DNA of 6,889 bases from an uncultured Verrucomicrobiota bacterium (GTDB lineage Bacteria > Verrucomicrobiota > Verrucomicrobiia > Methylacidiphilales > Verrucolacustridaceae): NCBI GenBank assembly GCA_903905395.1, contig CAIVGD010000221.1, positions 1-6,889 on the forward strand, given 5' to 3'. Shown one piece after another: positions 1 to 5,232 of this stretch. Every line of letters begins with the position of its first letter. The first letter of the stretch is position 1. The notes beneath the pieces were generated by a model that saw only the letters and a list, made by a program, of their open reading frames with translations, was not told where the DNA came from and made no database searches. The position numbers were made by a program, and so were the translations under genes.

Positions 1-21
1 GATTCCATCCCATTAAATTTT
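1..21 (+). other. Possible 3' end of an upstream gene and AT-rich leader of the GYF-protein gene
   Basis: One frame reads Ile-Pro-Ser-His and then a TAA stop at 14-16, which could be the tail of an upstream gene. With so few codons this cannot be told from chance. The bases directly before the ATG at 22 are A/T-rich and contain no purine-rich Shine-Dalgarno sequence. Confidence 0.15.
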
Positions 22-585
22 ATGACCACCCCCGCATCTCTTTATCGCCTACAGAAACTACAGACTGGGCGGATTCTCGGGCCGATGGATATGGACCATC
101 TCAAGGCCCTCGCCAACCAATCCCTGATTGCTCCGGACGATCTCATCCAGGTCGACGAGGGACCATGGGTTAAGGCTCCGGACGTTACCGGATTGGAAAT
201 GACGTGGTGGGTAGAGCCCCTCGACGGTCCCCGGTACGGCCCGACCACCGCGGGCACGATAGCTGAATTTCTGCAAAGCGGCCAATTGGGCGGATCCGAA
301 CTCGTCTCCCACATCAGGACGAAGGAGACCTATACCGTAACCGAGTTTCTCGAAGAAATCCGGCGACGCCGCTTTTCCCGTCTCAAGAGCCGCACAATCA
401 AATTGGAGGACGCGGCGGAACCCCCCGAAGTGGCTGTCGCCAGCCCGGCCTTTGATGCCGCCCTGCGTTTGCGGATCAAACAGCTGGAAACCGACCTGGC
501 CAACGCCCGCCAACAACTGGACCATCAGTCCCACGAGTTGGCCCGCCTCCGCGGCACCTTTGGACAGTCCAGCCCTTCGGCTTGA
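22..585 (+). CDS. GYF-like domain protein with C-terminal coiled coil, in the ilv cluster
   Basis: 187-residue protein with no signal peptide or membrane segment, so probably cytoplasmic. Residues 6-53 (a Tyr-Arg-Leu start, GR.LGPM, an L..L....LI.PDDL stretch, then GPWVKA) match the pattern of the GYF_2 (DUF4339) family, in which a 'GP' loop, a short helix and a closing Trp form a small beta-alpha module thought to bind peptides. Residues 61-110 (WWVEP, RYGP, FLQSGQLGGSELV) look like a second, degenerate copy. A basic linker with RRRR near residue 114 follows, then an acidic/Pro/Ala stretch, then a coiled coil at about 146-178 (IKQLETDLANARQQLD). ATG at 22 is the only start that keeps the first module whole, although it has no Shine-Dalgarno. 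The gene ends 51 nt before ilvN on the same strand, which suggests cotranscription. Its role in the pathway, if any, is unknown; a scaffold or partner-binding function is an inference from the domain type. Confidence 0.8.
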   Translation: MTTPASLYRLQKLQTGRILGPMDMDHLKALANQSLIAPDDLIQVDEGPWVKAPDVTGLEMTWWVEPLDGPRYGPTTAGTIAEFLQSGQLGGSELVSHIRTKETYTVTEFLEEIRRRRFSRLKSRTIKLEDAAEPPEVAVASPAFDAALRLRIKQLETDLANARQQLDHQSHELARLRGTFGQSSPSA

Positions 586-636
586 CCCGTCTGCGGCATC
601 GTCGCTACTTTTTTAGACTAAATCTTTTCTTCTTTT
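586..636 (+). promoter_or_regulatory. 51-nt gap with T6 tract and pyrimidine-rich leader of ilvN
   Basis: The gap has a run of six T (609-614) preceded by a weak GCG...CGC pairing, then a T/C-rich stretch up to the ATG at 637. The stem is too weak for a confident terminator. No Shine-Dalgarno precedes ilvN. A U-rich leader is a known entry site for ribosomal protein S1, so S1-assisted initiation is a possible reading. Confidence 0.2.
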
Positions 637-1110
637 ATGCGCCATACCATCTCTGTCCTTGTCCAAAACCGCTTCGGGGTTCTCACCCGCATCGCCGGCC
701 TTTTCAGCGGGCGCGGTTTCAATATCGACACCCTCAACGTCGGTCCGACCCAGGACGACAAAATTTCCCGGATGACCATCGTCGTGGTCGGAAACGACCA
801 GGTCCTGGAACAGGTTGTCAAACAGCTCAACAAGTTGGTCGATGTCCTCGAAGTCCACGACTTCAAGGATGGCGATGTCATCGATCGCGAACTCATCCTC
901 CTAAAAGTCAAAGCCACCTCCGCCTCCAGGCCTGAAGTCATGCAAATCTGCGACATCTTCCGCGCCAAGATCGTGGATGTTCAGGCATCCAGCCTCTCCA
1001 TCGAGGTCACGGGCGATCAGAACAAGATCGATAAATTCCTCCAGTTGATGAAGCCCTTCGGCATCCTCGAATTGAGCCGGACGGGCCGAATCGCCTTGCC
1101 GCGTCGCTAA
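637..1110 (+). CDS. ilvN: Acetohydroxyacid synthase small (regulatory) subunit
   Basis: 157-residue IlvN/IlvH-type protein. It binds the catalytic subunit IlvB, raises its activity and confers feedback inhibition, classically by valine, at the first common step of valine, leucine and isoleucine synthesis. An N-terminal ACT domain (about residues 2-76) starts with HTISVLVQN and has the signature NRFGVLTRIAGLFSGRGFN (11-29) followed by IDTLNVG; in this family the loop around Gly14 and Asn29 forms the effector pocket. Residues about 80-155 form the second conserved domain of the family (LILLKVKA, FRAKIVDV, EVTGDQNKID, ELSRTGRIALPR). The length is usual (about 160). The ATG at 637 gives the canonical N-terminus but has a pyrimidine-rich leader and no Shine-Dalgarno. 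ilvC follows 40 nt downstream. The catalytic subunit gene is not in the window, so it is either upstream of position 1 or elsewhere. Confidence 0.97.
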   Translation: MRHTISVLVQNRFGVLTRIAGLFSGRGFNIDTLNVGPTQDDKISRMTIVVVGNDQVLEQVVKQLNKLVDVLEVHDFKDGDVIDRELILLKVKATSASRPEVMQICDIFRAKIVDVQASSLSIEVTGDQNKIDKFLQLMKPFGILELSRTGRIALPRR

Positions 1111-1138
1111 CCTTCCATCCGCACACACAACCTTAACT

Positions 1139-1142
1139 GGAG
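1139..1142 (+). promoter_or_regulatory. Ribosome binding site of ilvC
   Basis: GGAG lies 8 nt before the ATG at 1151, a normal Shine-Dalgarno spacing. It supports that start and contrasts with the leaders of the two preceding genes, which lack one. Confidence 0.6.
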
Positions 1143-1150
1143 ATTACATT

Positions 1151-2176
1151 ATGCCCGCCCGCATCTATCACGACCGTGACGCTAGCCTCGCCCCCCTTCG
1201 CCGCCGGAAAGCCGCGGTCATCGGCTTCGGATCCCAAGGCCACGCCCACGCCCTCAACCTCAAAAACAGCGGCGTCCGCGTCACCATCGGCCTCTACAAG
1301 GGAAGCAAGTCCATCGCCGTAGCCAAGAAGCATGGGTTTAAAGTCCTCCCCACCGCCGAAGCCGTCCGCGGTGCTGATGTCATCTTCGTCGCCGTGCCAG
1401 ACCTTAAAATTCCCTCCGTGTACGAAAAGGACATCGCCCCCAATCTCCGCAAAGGCCAATGCCTCCTCTTTAGTCACGGCTTTGCCATCCACTACAAAAC
1501 CGTCAAGCCTCCGAAAAACATCGATGTGGTCCTCGTCGCCCCCAAAGGCCCCGGCCACATCGTCCGCCGTCAGTATGTCGAGGGACGTGGCGTGCCCGCG
1601 CTCTTCGCGGTTCAGCAAAATCCGACTGGCCAAGCCCGCTCCATCGCGATGGCGTGGGCCCGCGGCATCGGCGCCACCCGCGCCGGCCTCCTCCAAACAA
1701 CATTCAAGGAGGAAACCGAAACCGACCTCTTCGGCGAGCAGGCCGTGCTTTGCGGAGGTACCTCGGCCCTGATCCAGGCGGGATTCGAAGTCCTCGTGAA
1801 GGCCGGGTATCAACCCGAAGTCGCCTACTTTGAAGTTCTCCATGAACTAAAGCTCATTGTGGATCTGATCAACGAATCCGGCATCGCAGGCATGCGCTTC
1901 TCTATTTCCGAAACCGCCAAATACGGCGACGTCACCCGCGGTCCGCGCGTGATCGATGCCCGCACCAAAAAATCGATGGAGAAGGTCCTGCAGGAAATCC
2001 GCAACGGTAAGTTTGCCCGGGAATGGGTCCGCGAAAGCCGCACCGGCATGAAACGCTATCACCGCCTGCTTAAAGCCGGTACCAAGCACCCGATCGAAAA
2101 AACCGGGGCTCGCCTGCGTGGCCTCATGCCCTGGATCCGCCGCCGGAACCTCAAGGGCGCCCAAGCCGCGTACTAA
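1151..2176 (+). CDS. ilvC: Ketol-acid reductoisomerase, class I (short form)
   Basis: 341-residue enzyme that isomerises and reduces 2-acetolactate or 2-aceto-2-hydroxybutyrate to the 2,3-dihydroxy acid with NAD(P)H and Mg2+, in the cytoplasm. The Rossmann nucleotide-binding motif is GFGSQGHAHALNL (25-37). The cofactor-specificity loop is GLYKGSKS (47-54): Lys50, Ser52 and Ser54 suit NADPH phosphate binding, although the family more often has Arg where Tyr49 stands. The active site has SHGFAIHY (His109), APKGPG (Lys132) and the metal ligands Asp192 and Glu196 in TDLFGEQAVLCGG, then Glu228 and Glu232 in YFEVLHELKLIVD and Ser253 in RFSISETAKYGD. All expected catalytic residues are present. The length fits class I (about 330-340), with a slightly basic C-terminal tail (WIRRRNLKG). 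The start follows a GGAG site. The gene is third in the apparent GYF-ilvN-ilvC unit and is followed by a 514-nt structured gap before leuA. Confidence 0.98.
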   Translation: MPARIYHDRDASLAPLRRRKAAVIGFGSQGHAHALNLKNSGVRVTIGLYKGSKSIAVAKKHGFKVLPTAEAVRGADVIFVAVPDLKIPSVYEKDIAPNLRKGQCLLFSHGFAIHYKTVKPPKNIDVVLVAPKGPGHIVRRQYVEGRGVPALFAVQQNPTGQARSIAMAWARGIGATRAGLLQTTFKEETETDLFGEQAVLCGGTSALIQAGFEVLVKAGYQPEVAYFEVLHELKLIVDLINESGIAGMRFSISETAKYGDVTRGPRVIDARTKKSMEKVLQEIRNGKFAREWVRESRTGMKRYHRLLKAGTKHPIEKTGARLRGLMPWIRRRNLKGAQAAY

Positions 2177-2186
2177 CTGCCCATAG

Positions 2187-2217
2187 CGATTACGGGGCGA
2201 CACCCGCCCTGCAATCG
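2187..2217 (+). terminator. Candidate terminator hairpin after ilvC
   Basis: CGATT (2187-2191) pairs with AATCG (2213-2217). After one A/C mismatch, CGGGGCG pairs with CGCCCTG (one G-T wobble) around the loop ACACC. This gives about 12 bp with a 5-nt loop, starting 10 nt after the ilvC stop. Only a short T-poor tail follows, so it is not a classic intrinsic terminator. It may end or protect the ilvNC message, or may simply be part of the repeat cluster downstream. Confidence 0.4.
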
Positions 2218-2238
2218 TTCCCGGGTTTAAACTTTCCA

Positions 2239-2254
2239 CCACCCTTCAGGGCGG
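2239..2254 (-). repeat. Possible diverged copy of the hairpin repeat
   Basis: Read on the - strand, CCGCCC and GGGTGG form a 6-bp stem (one G-T pair) around the loop TGAA, followed by a GGAAAG stretch. ATCGTGT lies just before it, as ATCGTGT also lies before the + strand unit at 2371. The downstream part does not keep the GAGATTAG core, so this is at best a remote relative. Confidence 0.25.
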
Positions 2255-2274
2255 ACACGATTTGCTCCCTATTC

Positions 2275-2319
2275 CCGGTGGTTCTCACCACCGGCTAATC
2301 TCCGTCGGCCCTCCGGGCC
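2275..2319 (-). repeat. REP-like 45-nt structured unit A
   Basis: Read on the - strand (2319 down to 2275), the order is: 5-bp stem GGCCC/GGGCC around loop GGA, linker GACG, core GAGATTAG, then a perfect 8-bp hairpin CCGGTGGT/ACCACCGG closed by the GNRA-type loop GAGA. It is an inverted partner of the unit at 2371-2415, with which it shares GAGATTAGCCGG exactly. The TTAG at the foot of the hairpin recalls the GTAG tetranucleotide of bacterial REP sequences moved by RAYT (TnpA-REP) transposases. Family membership is an inference. Confidence 0.7.
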
Positions 2320-2370
2320 TAGCGGGGTGCGTTGTGTGGATTAATCTCGAAGCTGGATCGTGTTCAACGA

Positions 2371-2415
2371 ACCCCTGAGGGGTGAAAGAGATTAGCCGGC
2401 TGCGCGAGCTGCCGG
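2371..2415 (+). repeat. REP-like 45-nt structured unit B
   Basis: On the + strand the order is: 5-bp stem ACCCC/GGGGT around loop TGA, linker GAAA, core GAGATTAG, then hairpin CCGGCTGC/GCTGCCGG (7 pairs and one T-T mismatch) closed by the GNRA-type loop GCGA. Every segment has the same length as in unit A, while the stem sequences differ in a compensated way. The two units diverge from a 51-nt centre, with the large hairpins on the outside, like a pair of REP units in a BIME. Confidence 0.7.
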
Positions 2416-2436
2416 TTGTTCGTATAAATTACGTAT

Positions 2437-2453
2437 GCGCCCCTGCGGGGCGC
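2437..2453. repeat. Stem-loop, 7-bp stem with 3-nt loop
   Basis: GCGCCCC and GGGGCGC pair perfectly around TGC. The tight GC-rich stem lies 21 nt beyond unit B. It has no T-tract, so it is more likely part of the repeat mosaic than a terminator. Confidence 0.5.
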
Positions 2454-2486
2454 CGGAAAACTGAACCACTGCACCACCCATCCCTA

Positions 2487-2506
2487 GGCGCCCACGAACG
2501 GGCGCC
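2487..2506. repeat. Stem-loop, 7-bp stem with 6-nt loop
   Basis: GGCGCCC and GGGCGCC pair perfectly around ACGAAC. The stem sequence differs from the hairpins upstream, which suggests a different repeat type inserted side by side. Downstream, a weaker stem (GGCGTC/GATGCC with one G-T pair) lies at 2575-2592. Confidence 0.5.
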
Positions 2507-2588
2507 CTACATCACCGACAATACTCCGCTCTCATTTCCCTCAATCCAAAATCCGAATTCCCATCGTCCAGCTAGGCGTCCTCGGAGA

Positions 2589-2652
2589 TGCCGCCGCTAC
2601 CTTAGTCCTCAATTCTCAGGCCTTCCGCGTCTGCGTGCCTCCGCTACCTTAG
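2589..2652. repeat. Imperfect 17-nt direct repeat pair
   Basis: TGCCGCCGCTACCTTAG at 2589-2605 and TGCCTCCGCTACCTTAG at 2636-2652 differ at one base and are offset by 47 nt. They lie just before the leuA start hairpin. They could be operator half-sites, or relics of repeat insertion or duplication. Confidence 0.5.
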
Positions 2653-2659
2653 CTGGTGC

Positions 2660-2689
2660 GCCTCAGGCAGTTTAACGCTAAGCTGAGGC
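2660..2689 (+). promoter_or_regulatory. Hairpin abutting the leuA start codon
   Basis: GCCTCAG (2660-2666) pairs with CTGAGGC (2683-2689) around a 16-nt loop, and the ATG of leuA follows at 2691. The only purine-rich, Shine-Dalgarno-like bases (GAGG, 2685-2688) are inside the stem and only 2 nt from the ATG. If the stem forms in RNA it would hinder initiation, so translational control is possible. Confidence 0.35.
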
Positions 2690-2690
2690 C

Positions 2691-4259
2691 ATGTCTTCCG
2701 ATGTCCGCATTCAGATCTTCGACACCACCCTCAGGGACGGGGAGCAGTGTCCGGGTGCGGCCATGACGGGTCGCCAAAAATTGGATGTCGCCCGCCAACT
2801 CGCTCGTCTCGGCGTGGATATCATCGAAGCCGGTTTCCCCATCGCCAGTCGGGGCGACTTCGATTCTGTCAAAGAAATCGCCCGCACGGTCCGCGGTCCT
2901 GTGATCTGCGGATTGGCCCGTTGCATCAATGCGGACATCGATGCCGCTGGCGCCGCGGTGAAACCCGCAGGCAAGCAGGGCCGCATCCACGTTTTTCTCG
3001 GCACCAGCAAAATTCACCGTGAATTTAAACTCGGCAAAGCCAGCGACGAGATACTCCGTCTAGCCACCGAGGGAGTCCGCCGGGCCCGCAAATTCACCGA
3101 CAATGTGGAATTTTCTCCGGAAGACGCCTCCCGCACGGAAATCGATTTTCTAGTCGAAGTCGTCGAAGCTGCGATCTCCGCTGGAGCCACCACGATCAAT
3201 CTCCCCGACACCACCGGGTATGCCACCCCGGAGGAATACGGAAGGATGTTTGCCGAGGTCATCGCCCGGGTGCGTGGCTCGGCCCACGCCGTCTTCAGCA
3301 CCCACTGTCACAACGACCTCGGGTTGGCCGTGGCCAACTCACTGGCCGCCGTTCATGCCGGGGCCCGCCAGGTGGAATGCACCGTCAACGGCATTGGCGA
3401 ACGGGCTGGCAACGCCGCCCTCGAGGAAATCGTCATGGCTCTCCACACCCGCCGGGACTTCTACACCCACCTCACGACCGGCATTCACACCCGGGAGATT
3501 GTCCGAACCTCACGCCTCGTTTCAGGTGCCTGTGGTTTCCCCTTGCCACGAAACAAAGCCATCGTCGGTCTGAACGCTTTTGCCCATAGCTCGGGGATTC
3601 ACCAGGACGGCATCCTGAAAAAAAGAGAAACCTACGAGATTATGGATCCAGAGGAAGTGGGTTGGGGAAAAACCGAGCTCCCCCTGACCAAACACAGCGG
3701 CCGCGCCGCAGTCATCGCCCGCTTGAAACATCTTGGCTACACTCTTCAACCAGCCGAACTGCAGGCGGTCTTCGCCCGCTTCAAAGAAATCGGCGACCGC
3801 AAAAAATTCGTGCACGATGACGACCTGGTTTCGCTGGTCGGTGCCCAGATTCATGTCGCCCACGAAACGTATTCCCTGGAAAACCTAACCTGCCGGTCCG
3901 GCACGAACGAAAAACCCCTCGCGACGGTAACTCTCCGTCATGGCCGAAAAAAACTTGCCGCCAGCGGCACTGGCGACGGCGTGGTGGATGCCGTGATGAA
4001 AACGATAGACCGGATCACCGGCCTCAAAGGACATCTTCTGGATTATGCGGTGCGCGCCGTCACCGAGGGCAAGGACGCAGTCGGGGAAGTCAGCCTCAAC
4101 GTTCGATTTGAGGCGAAGGGGGAACCCGCAAGCGGGCGGGCCGCGGCGACGGATGTGATTGAATCCAGTGGCCGCGCTTATTTGGCTGCGGTGAACCGAT
4201 GGCTCGCCGAAGGCGGCCGGGTCTCGAAGAAGACCCGGCGCACCTTGGCCAGTCCCTAA
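2691..4259 (+). CDS. leuA: 2-isopropylmalate synthase
   Basis: 522-residue enzyme that condenses 2-oxoisovalerate with acetyl-CoA to 2-isopropylmalate, the committed step of leucine synthesis. The catalytic TIM barrel (about residues 6-275) has the family opening FDTTLRDGEQCPGA (10-23, with metal ligand Asp16), FSPEDASRTE, INLPDTTGYATPEE and the metal ligands His205 and His207 in STHCHNDLG. GIGERAGNAALEE carries Asn241. The linker has SSGIHQDGILKKRETYEIM. Residues about 390-510 form the LeuA allosteric domain that senses leucine (GTGDGVVDAVMKTID, then the AVTEGKDAVGEV region). These motifs and the length fit bacterial LeuA rather than citramalate synthase. ATG at 2691 gives the canonical N-terminus. 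The gene is separated from ilvC by the hairpin-rich gap, so it may be transcribed independently. Its stop is 9 nt from that of the convergent RRM gene. Confidence 0.96.
   Translation: MSSDVRIQIFDTTLRDGEQCPGAAMTGRQKLDVARQLARLGVDIIEAGFPIASRGDFDSVKEIARTVRGPVICGLARCINADIDAAGAAVKPAGKQGRIHVFLGTSKIHREFKLGKASDEILRLATEGVRRARKFTDNVEFSPEDASRTEIDFLVEVVEAAISAGATTINLPDTTGYATPEEYGRMFAEVIARVRGSAHAVFSTHCHNDLGLAVANSLAAVHAGARQVECTVNGIGERAGNAALEEIVMALHTRRDFYTHLTTGIHTREIVRTSRLVSGACGFPLPRNKAIVGLNAFAHSSGIHQDGILKKRETYEIMDPEEVGWGKTELPLTKHSGRAAVIARLKHLGYTLQPAELQAVFARFKEIGDRKKFVHDDDLVSLVGAQIHVAHETYSLENLTCRSGTNEKPLATVTLRHGRKKLAASGTGDGVVDAVMKTIDRITGLKGHLLDYAVRAVTEGKDAVGEVSLNVRFEAKGEPASGRAAATDVIESSGRAYLAAVNRWLAEGGRVSKKTRRTLASP
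4216..4239. terminator. Candidate bidirectional terminator inside the leuA 3' end
   Basis: GCCGGGTCT (4216-4224) and AGACCCGGC (4231-4239) form a perfect 9-bp stem with a 6-nt loop. It overlaps the last leuA codons, ending 18 nt before the stop codon. It also lies 29 nt beyond the stop of the convergent RRM gene. A second small stem, CGCC/GGCG with loop GAA, is adjacent at 4205-4215. No T-run follows on either strand, so factor-dependent termination or 3'-end protection is as likely as intrinsic termination. Confidence 0.4.
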
Positions 4260-4268
4260 ACTTACTGC

Positions 4269-4907
4269 TTAGTCGTAACTCGGGTTCCGAGGCCCGCGGT
4301 CATAATCGAACTCGGAGGAACGCTCTGGCCGATCCCCGCGAGGCGGCCGGCTATCCGGCCTATCTTGGCGCGAACCGCCACCGGGGCGTTCCCCGGTAGA
4401 TTTCGCACCATTGACGATGAGCAACCGCCCCATGAAATCAGTATCATGGAGTTTCTTGGCCACCTCTTGGGCGCCCTCGAGTGTTTGCATCTCGGCGAAG
4501 CCGAACCCTTTCGAGTTGGACCCACTGTCGCGAACGACTTCGACATTTTTAACCCCAGCCACTTTGCTGAGGTGGTCGAAGACATCGCTCTCGGACGCGT
4601 CGTAGGAGAGGTTCCCGATATAAAGCCGGGGGGTGAGCACCTCCATCGGAGGGATCGAGCGGGGGGCCCGCGGTGTGCGAGGCGCCTCCGATCGTCCGTG
4701 CCGTTGCCGTGTATCGGTCTGGGAAAAACGGGACGAGCCGCCCCCCATGCCGAATAATTTTTTCAAGAATCCCCAGAAACCTCCGCCACCGGTTCTGGTT
4801 TCGCGGCGGGGACCGCCCCGACCTCCACCATAACGGTCGTGGCGACGGTTTCTGCGTTCGTGGGGCCCGCTTCCTCGGCGGGATCCGTTTCGTGAATCGT
4901 GATTCAT
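4269..4907 (-). CDS. RRM-type RNA-binding protein with Arg/Gly-rich flanks
   Basis: 212 residues from the ATG at 4907. A single RRM lies at about 94-170: RNP2 is LYIGNL (95-100) and RNP1 is KGFGFAEM (133-140), keeping the aromatic residues that stack on RNA bases. The N-terminal ~90 residues are basic and disordered (RRGSG, RRNRRHDRYGGG) and contain one hydrophobic island, GFWGFLKKLFGMGG (about 43-56). The C-terminal ~40 residues are an Arg/Asp/Pro/Gly tail. Short bacterial RRM proteins, best known from cyanobacteria, bind single-stranded RNA and are often cold-induced; a role as RNA chaperone or mRNA-binding protein is inferred. In-frame TTG at 4949 could extend the protein by 14 residues, but that segment is unlike the RG-rich start. 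Neither start has a clear Shine-Dalgarno. The gene is convergent with leuA and unrelated to it in function. Confidence 0.9.
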   Translation of the reverse strand: MNHDSRNGSRRGSGPHERRNRRHDRYGGGRGGPRRETRTGGGGFWGFLKKLFGMGGGSSRFSQTDTRQRHGRSEAPRTPRAPRSIPPMEVLTPRLYIGNLSYDASESDVFDHLSKVAGVKNVEVVRDSGSNSKGFGFAEMQTLEGAQEVAKKLHDTDFMGRLLIVNGAKSTGERPGGGSRQDRPDSRPPRGDRPERSSEFDYDRGPRNPSYD

Positions 4908-5067
4908 GTGGTTGATGTGCGGCGGAAAGATATGGCCCGAGCGGACCAACCGGGCGCACAGCGCCCGATCGACGAAGGATGGCTCTGGCCTAGATGGCTG
5001 ACCGCGATCACTTCCGTGAGGTTCTTATCGTTCTCTTTAGGTCTGCGAGAAGGGTGGGGGCGCTCTC
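4908..5067. other. Divergent intergenic gap between the RRM gene and the small ORF
   Basis: This 160-nt gap should hold the promoter of the RRM gene on the - strand and possibly that of the + strand small ORF. I find no convincing -35/-10 pair on either strand. Visible structure is limited to the hairpin at 4951-4967 and a small TCAC/GTGA inverted repeat at 5008-5019. Confidence 0.4.
4951..4967 (-). promoter_or_regulatory. Perfect 7-bp hairpin upstream of the RRM gene
   Basis: CGGGCGC and GCGCCCG pair around a 3-nt loop, 43 nt before the ATG at 4907. If transcribed it would be in the 5' leader of the RRM mRNA. It could be an autoregulatory or cold-responsive structure, a protein-binding palindrome, or an upstream terminator; no T-run follows. 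Confidence 0.35.
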
Positions 5068-5232
5068 ATGGATCCGAAACAGATCTTGGTCGATCACGGA
5101 AACCGGATCAGCGCGCCCTTTGCGCAACTCCCCGCCGAACTCCTTTCAAGAGGCCAATCCTATAATAAAATGAAGGTAAATGCAAGCAAATACAAAATGT
5201 TTGCCCGCAACAACTTGGGATCTATTTATTGA
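5068..5232 (+). CDS. Possible small protein, 54 residues
   Basis: ATG at 5068 opens a frame that ends at TGA 5230-5232. It begins MDPKQILVDHGNRISAPFAQ and ends in a Lys/Asn/Tyr-rich segment (MKVNASKYKMFARNN). An in-frame TAG at 5038-5040 and the absence of other start codons fix the start. A G-rich stretch, AAGGG then GGGGG (5050-5060), ends 7 nt before the ATG and could serve as ribosome binding site. The frame reads like a soluble protein with no runs of Arg, Pro or Ser, unlike the neighbouring spurious frames. It is divergent from the RRM gene, and its last 7 nt overlap the stop end of the - strand gene at 5226. I do not recognise a family, and no function can be given. It is short enough that chance cannot be excluded. 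Confidence 0.45.
   Translation: MDPKQILVDHGNRISAPFAQLPAELLSRGQSYNKMKVNASKYKMFARNNLGSIY

Larger units (their letters stand above)
2177..2690. other. 514-nt hairpin-rich intergenic region between ilvC and leuA
   Basis: No believable coding frame lies here. A + frame of 97 codons at 2382-2675 runs straight through the inverted repeats and has an incoherent composition. The region contains at least eight stem-loops: 2187-2217, 2239-2254, 2275-2294, 2307-2319, 2371-2383, 2396-2415, 2437-2453 and 2487-2506, plus a weaker one at 2575-2592 and one at the leuA start (2660-2689). There is also an imperfect 17-nt direct repeat. I see no T-box motif and no leader peptide rich in Leu, Val or Ile codons, so classical attenuation of leuA is not supported. 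No good promoter is visible. Confidence 0.75.

Noticed and set aside
1133..1843. Long open frame on the - strand opposite ilvC (236 codons)
   Set aside because: It mirrors the codon pattern of ilvC, whose catalytic motifs are complete. The antisense product has no recognisable features.
2382..2675. 97-codon + frame before leuA
   Set aside because: It starts inside repeat unit B and runs through hairpins and direct repeats. The product is Arg/Pro-rich and incoherent.
2691..4259. Alternative call of citramalate synthase for leuA
   Set aside because: The motifs FSPEDASRTE, INLPDTTGYATPEE and SSGIHQDGILKKRETYEIM are those of LeuA, and the gene sits in an ilv/leu context.
4365..4757. 130-codon + frame opposite the RRM gene
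   Set aside because: It is a shadow of the RRM gene, whose RNP1 and RNP2 motifs are clear on the - strand.
5047..5066. T-box-like AGGGTGG string
   Set aside because: The rest of the conserved T-box sequence (ACCGCG) is missing, as are the specifier and terminator stems.
4899..5165. 88-codon + frame upstream of and overlapping the small ORF
   Set aside because: The product is Arg/Ser/Pro-rich, its start lies within the RRM coding region, and it has no Shine-Dalgarno. The frame at 5068 is more protein-like.
5161..5166. Exact TATAAT
   Set aside because: No -35 match lies 16-18 nt upstream, and no + strand gene follows at a suitable distance. It falls within the small ORF and is probably chance.
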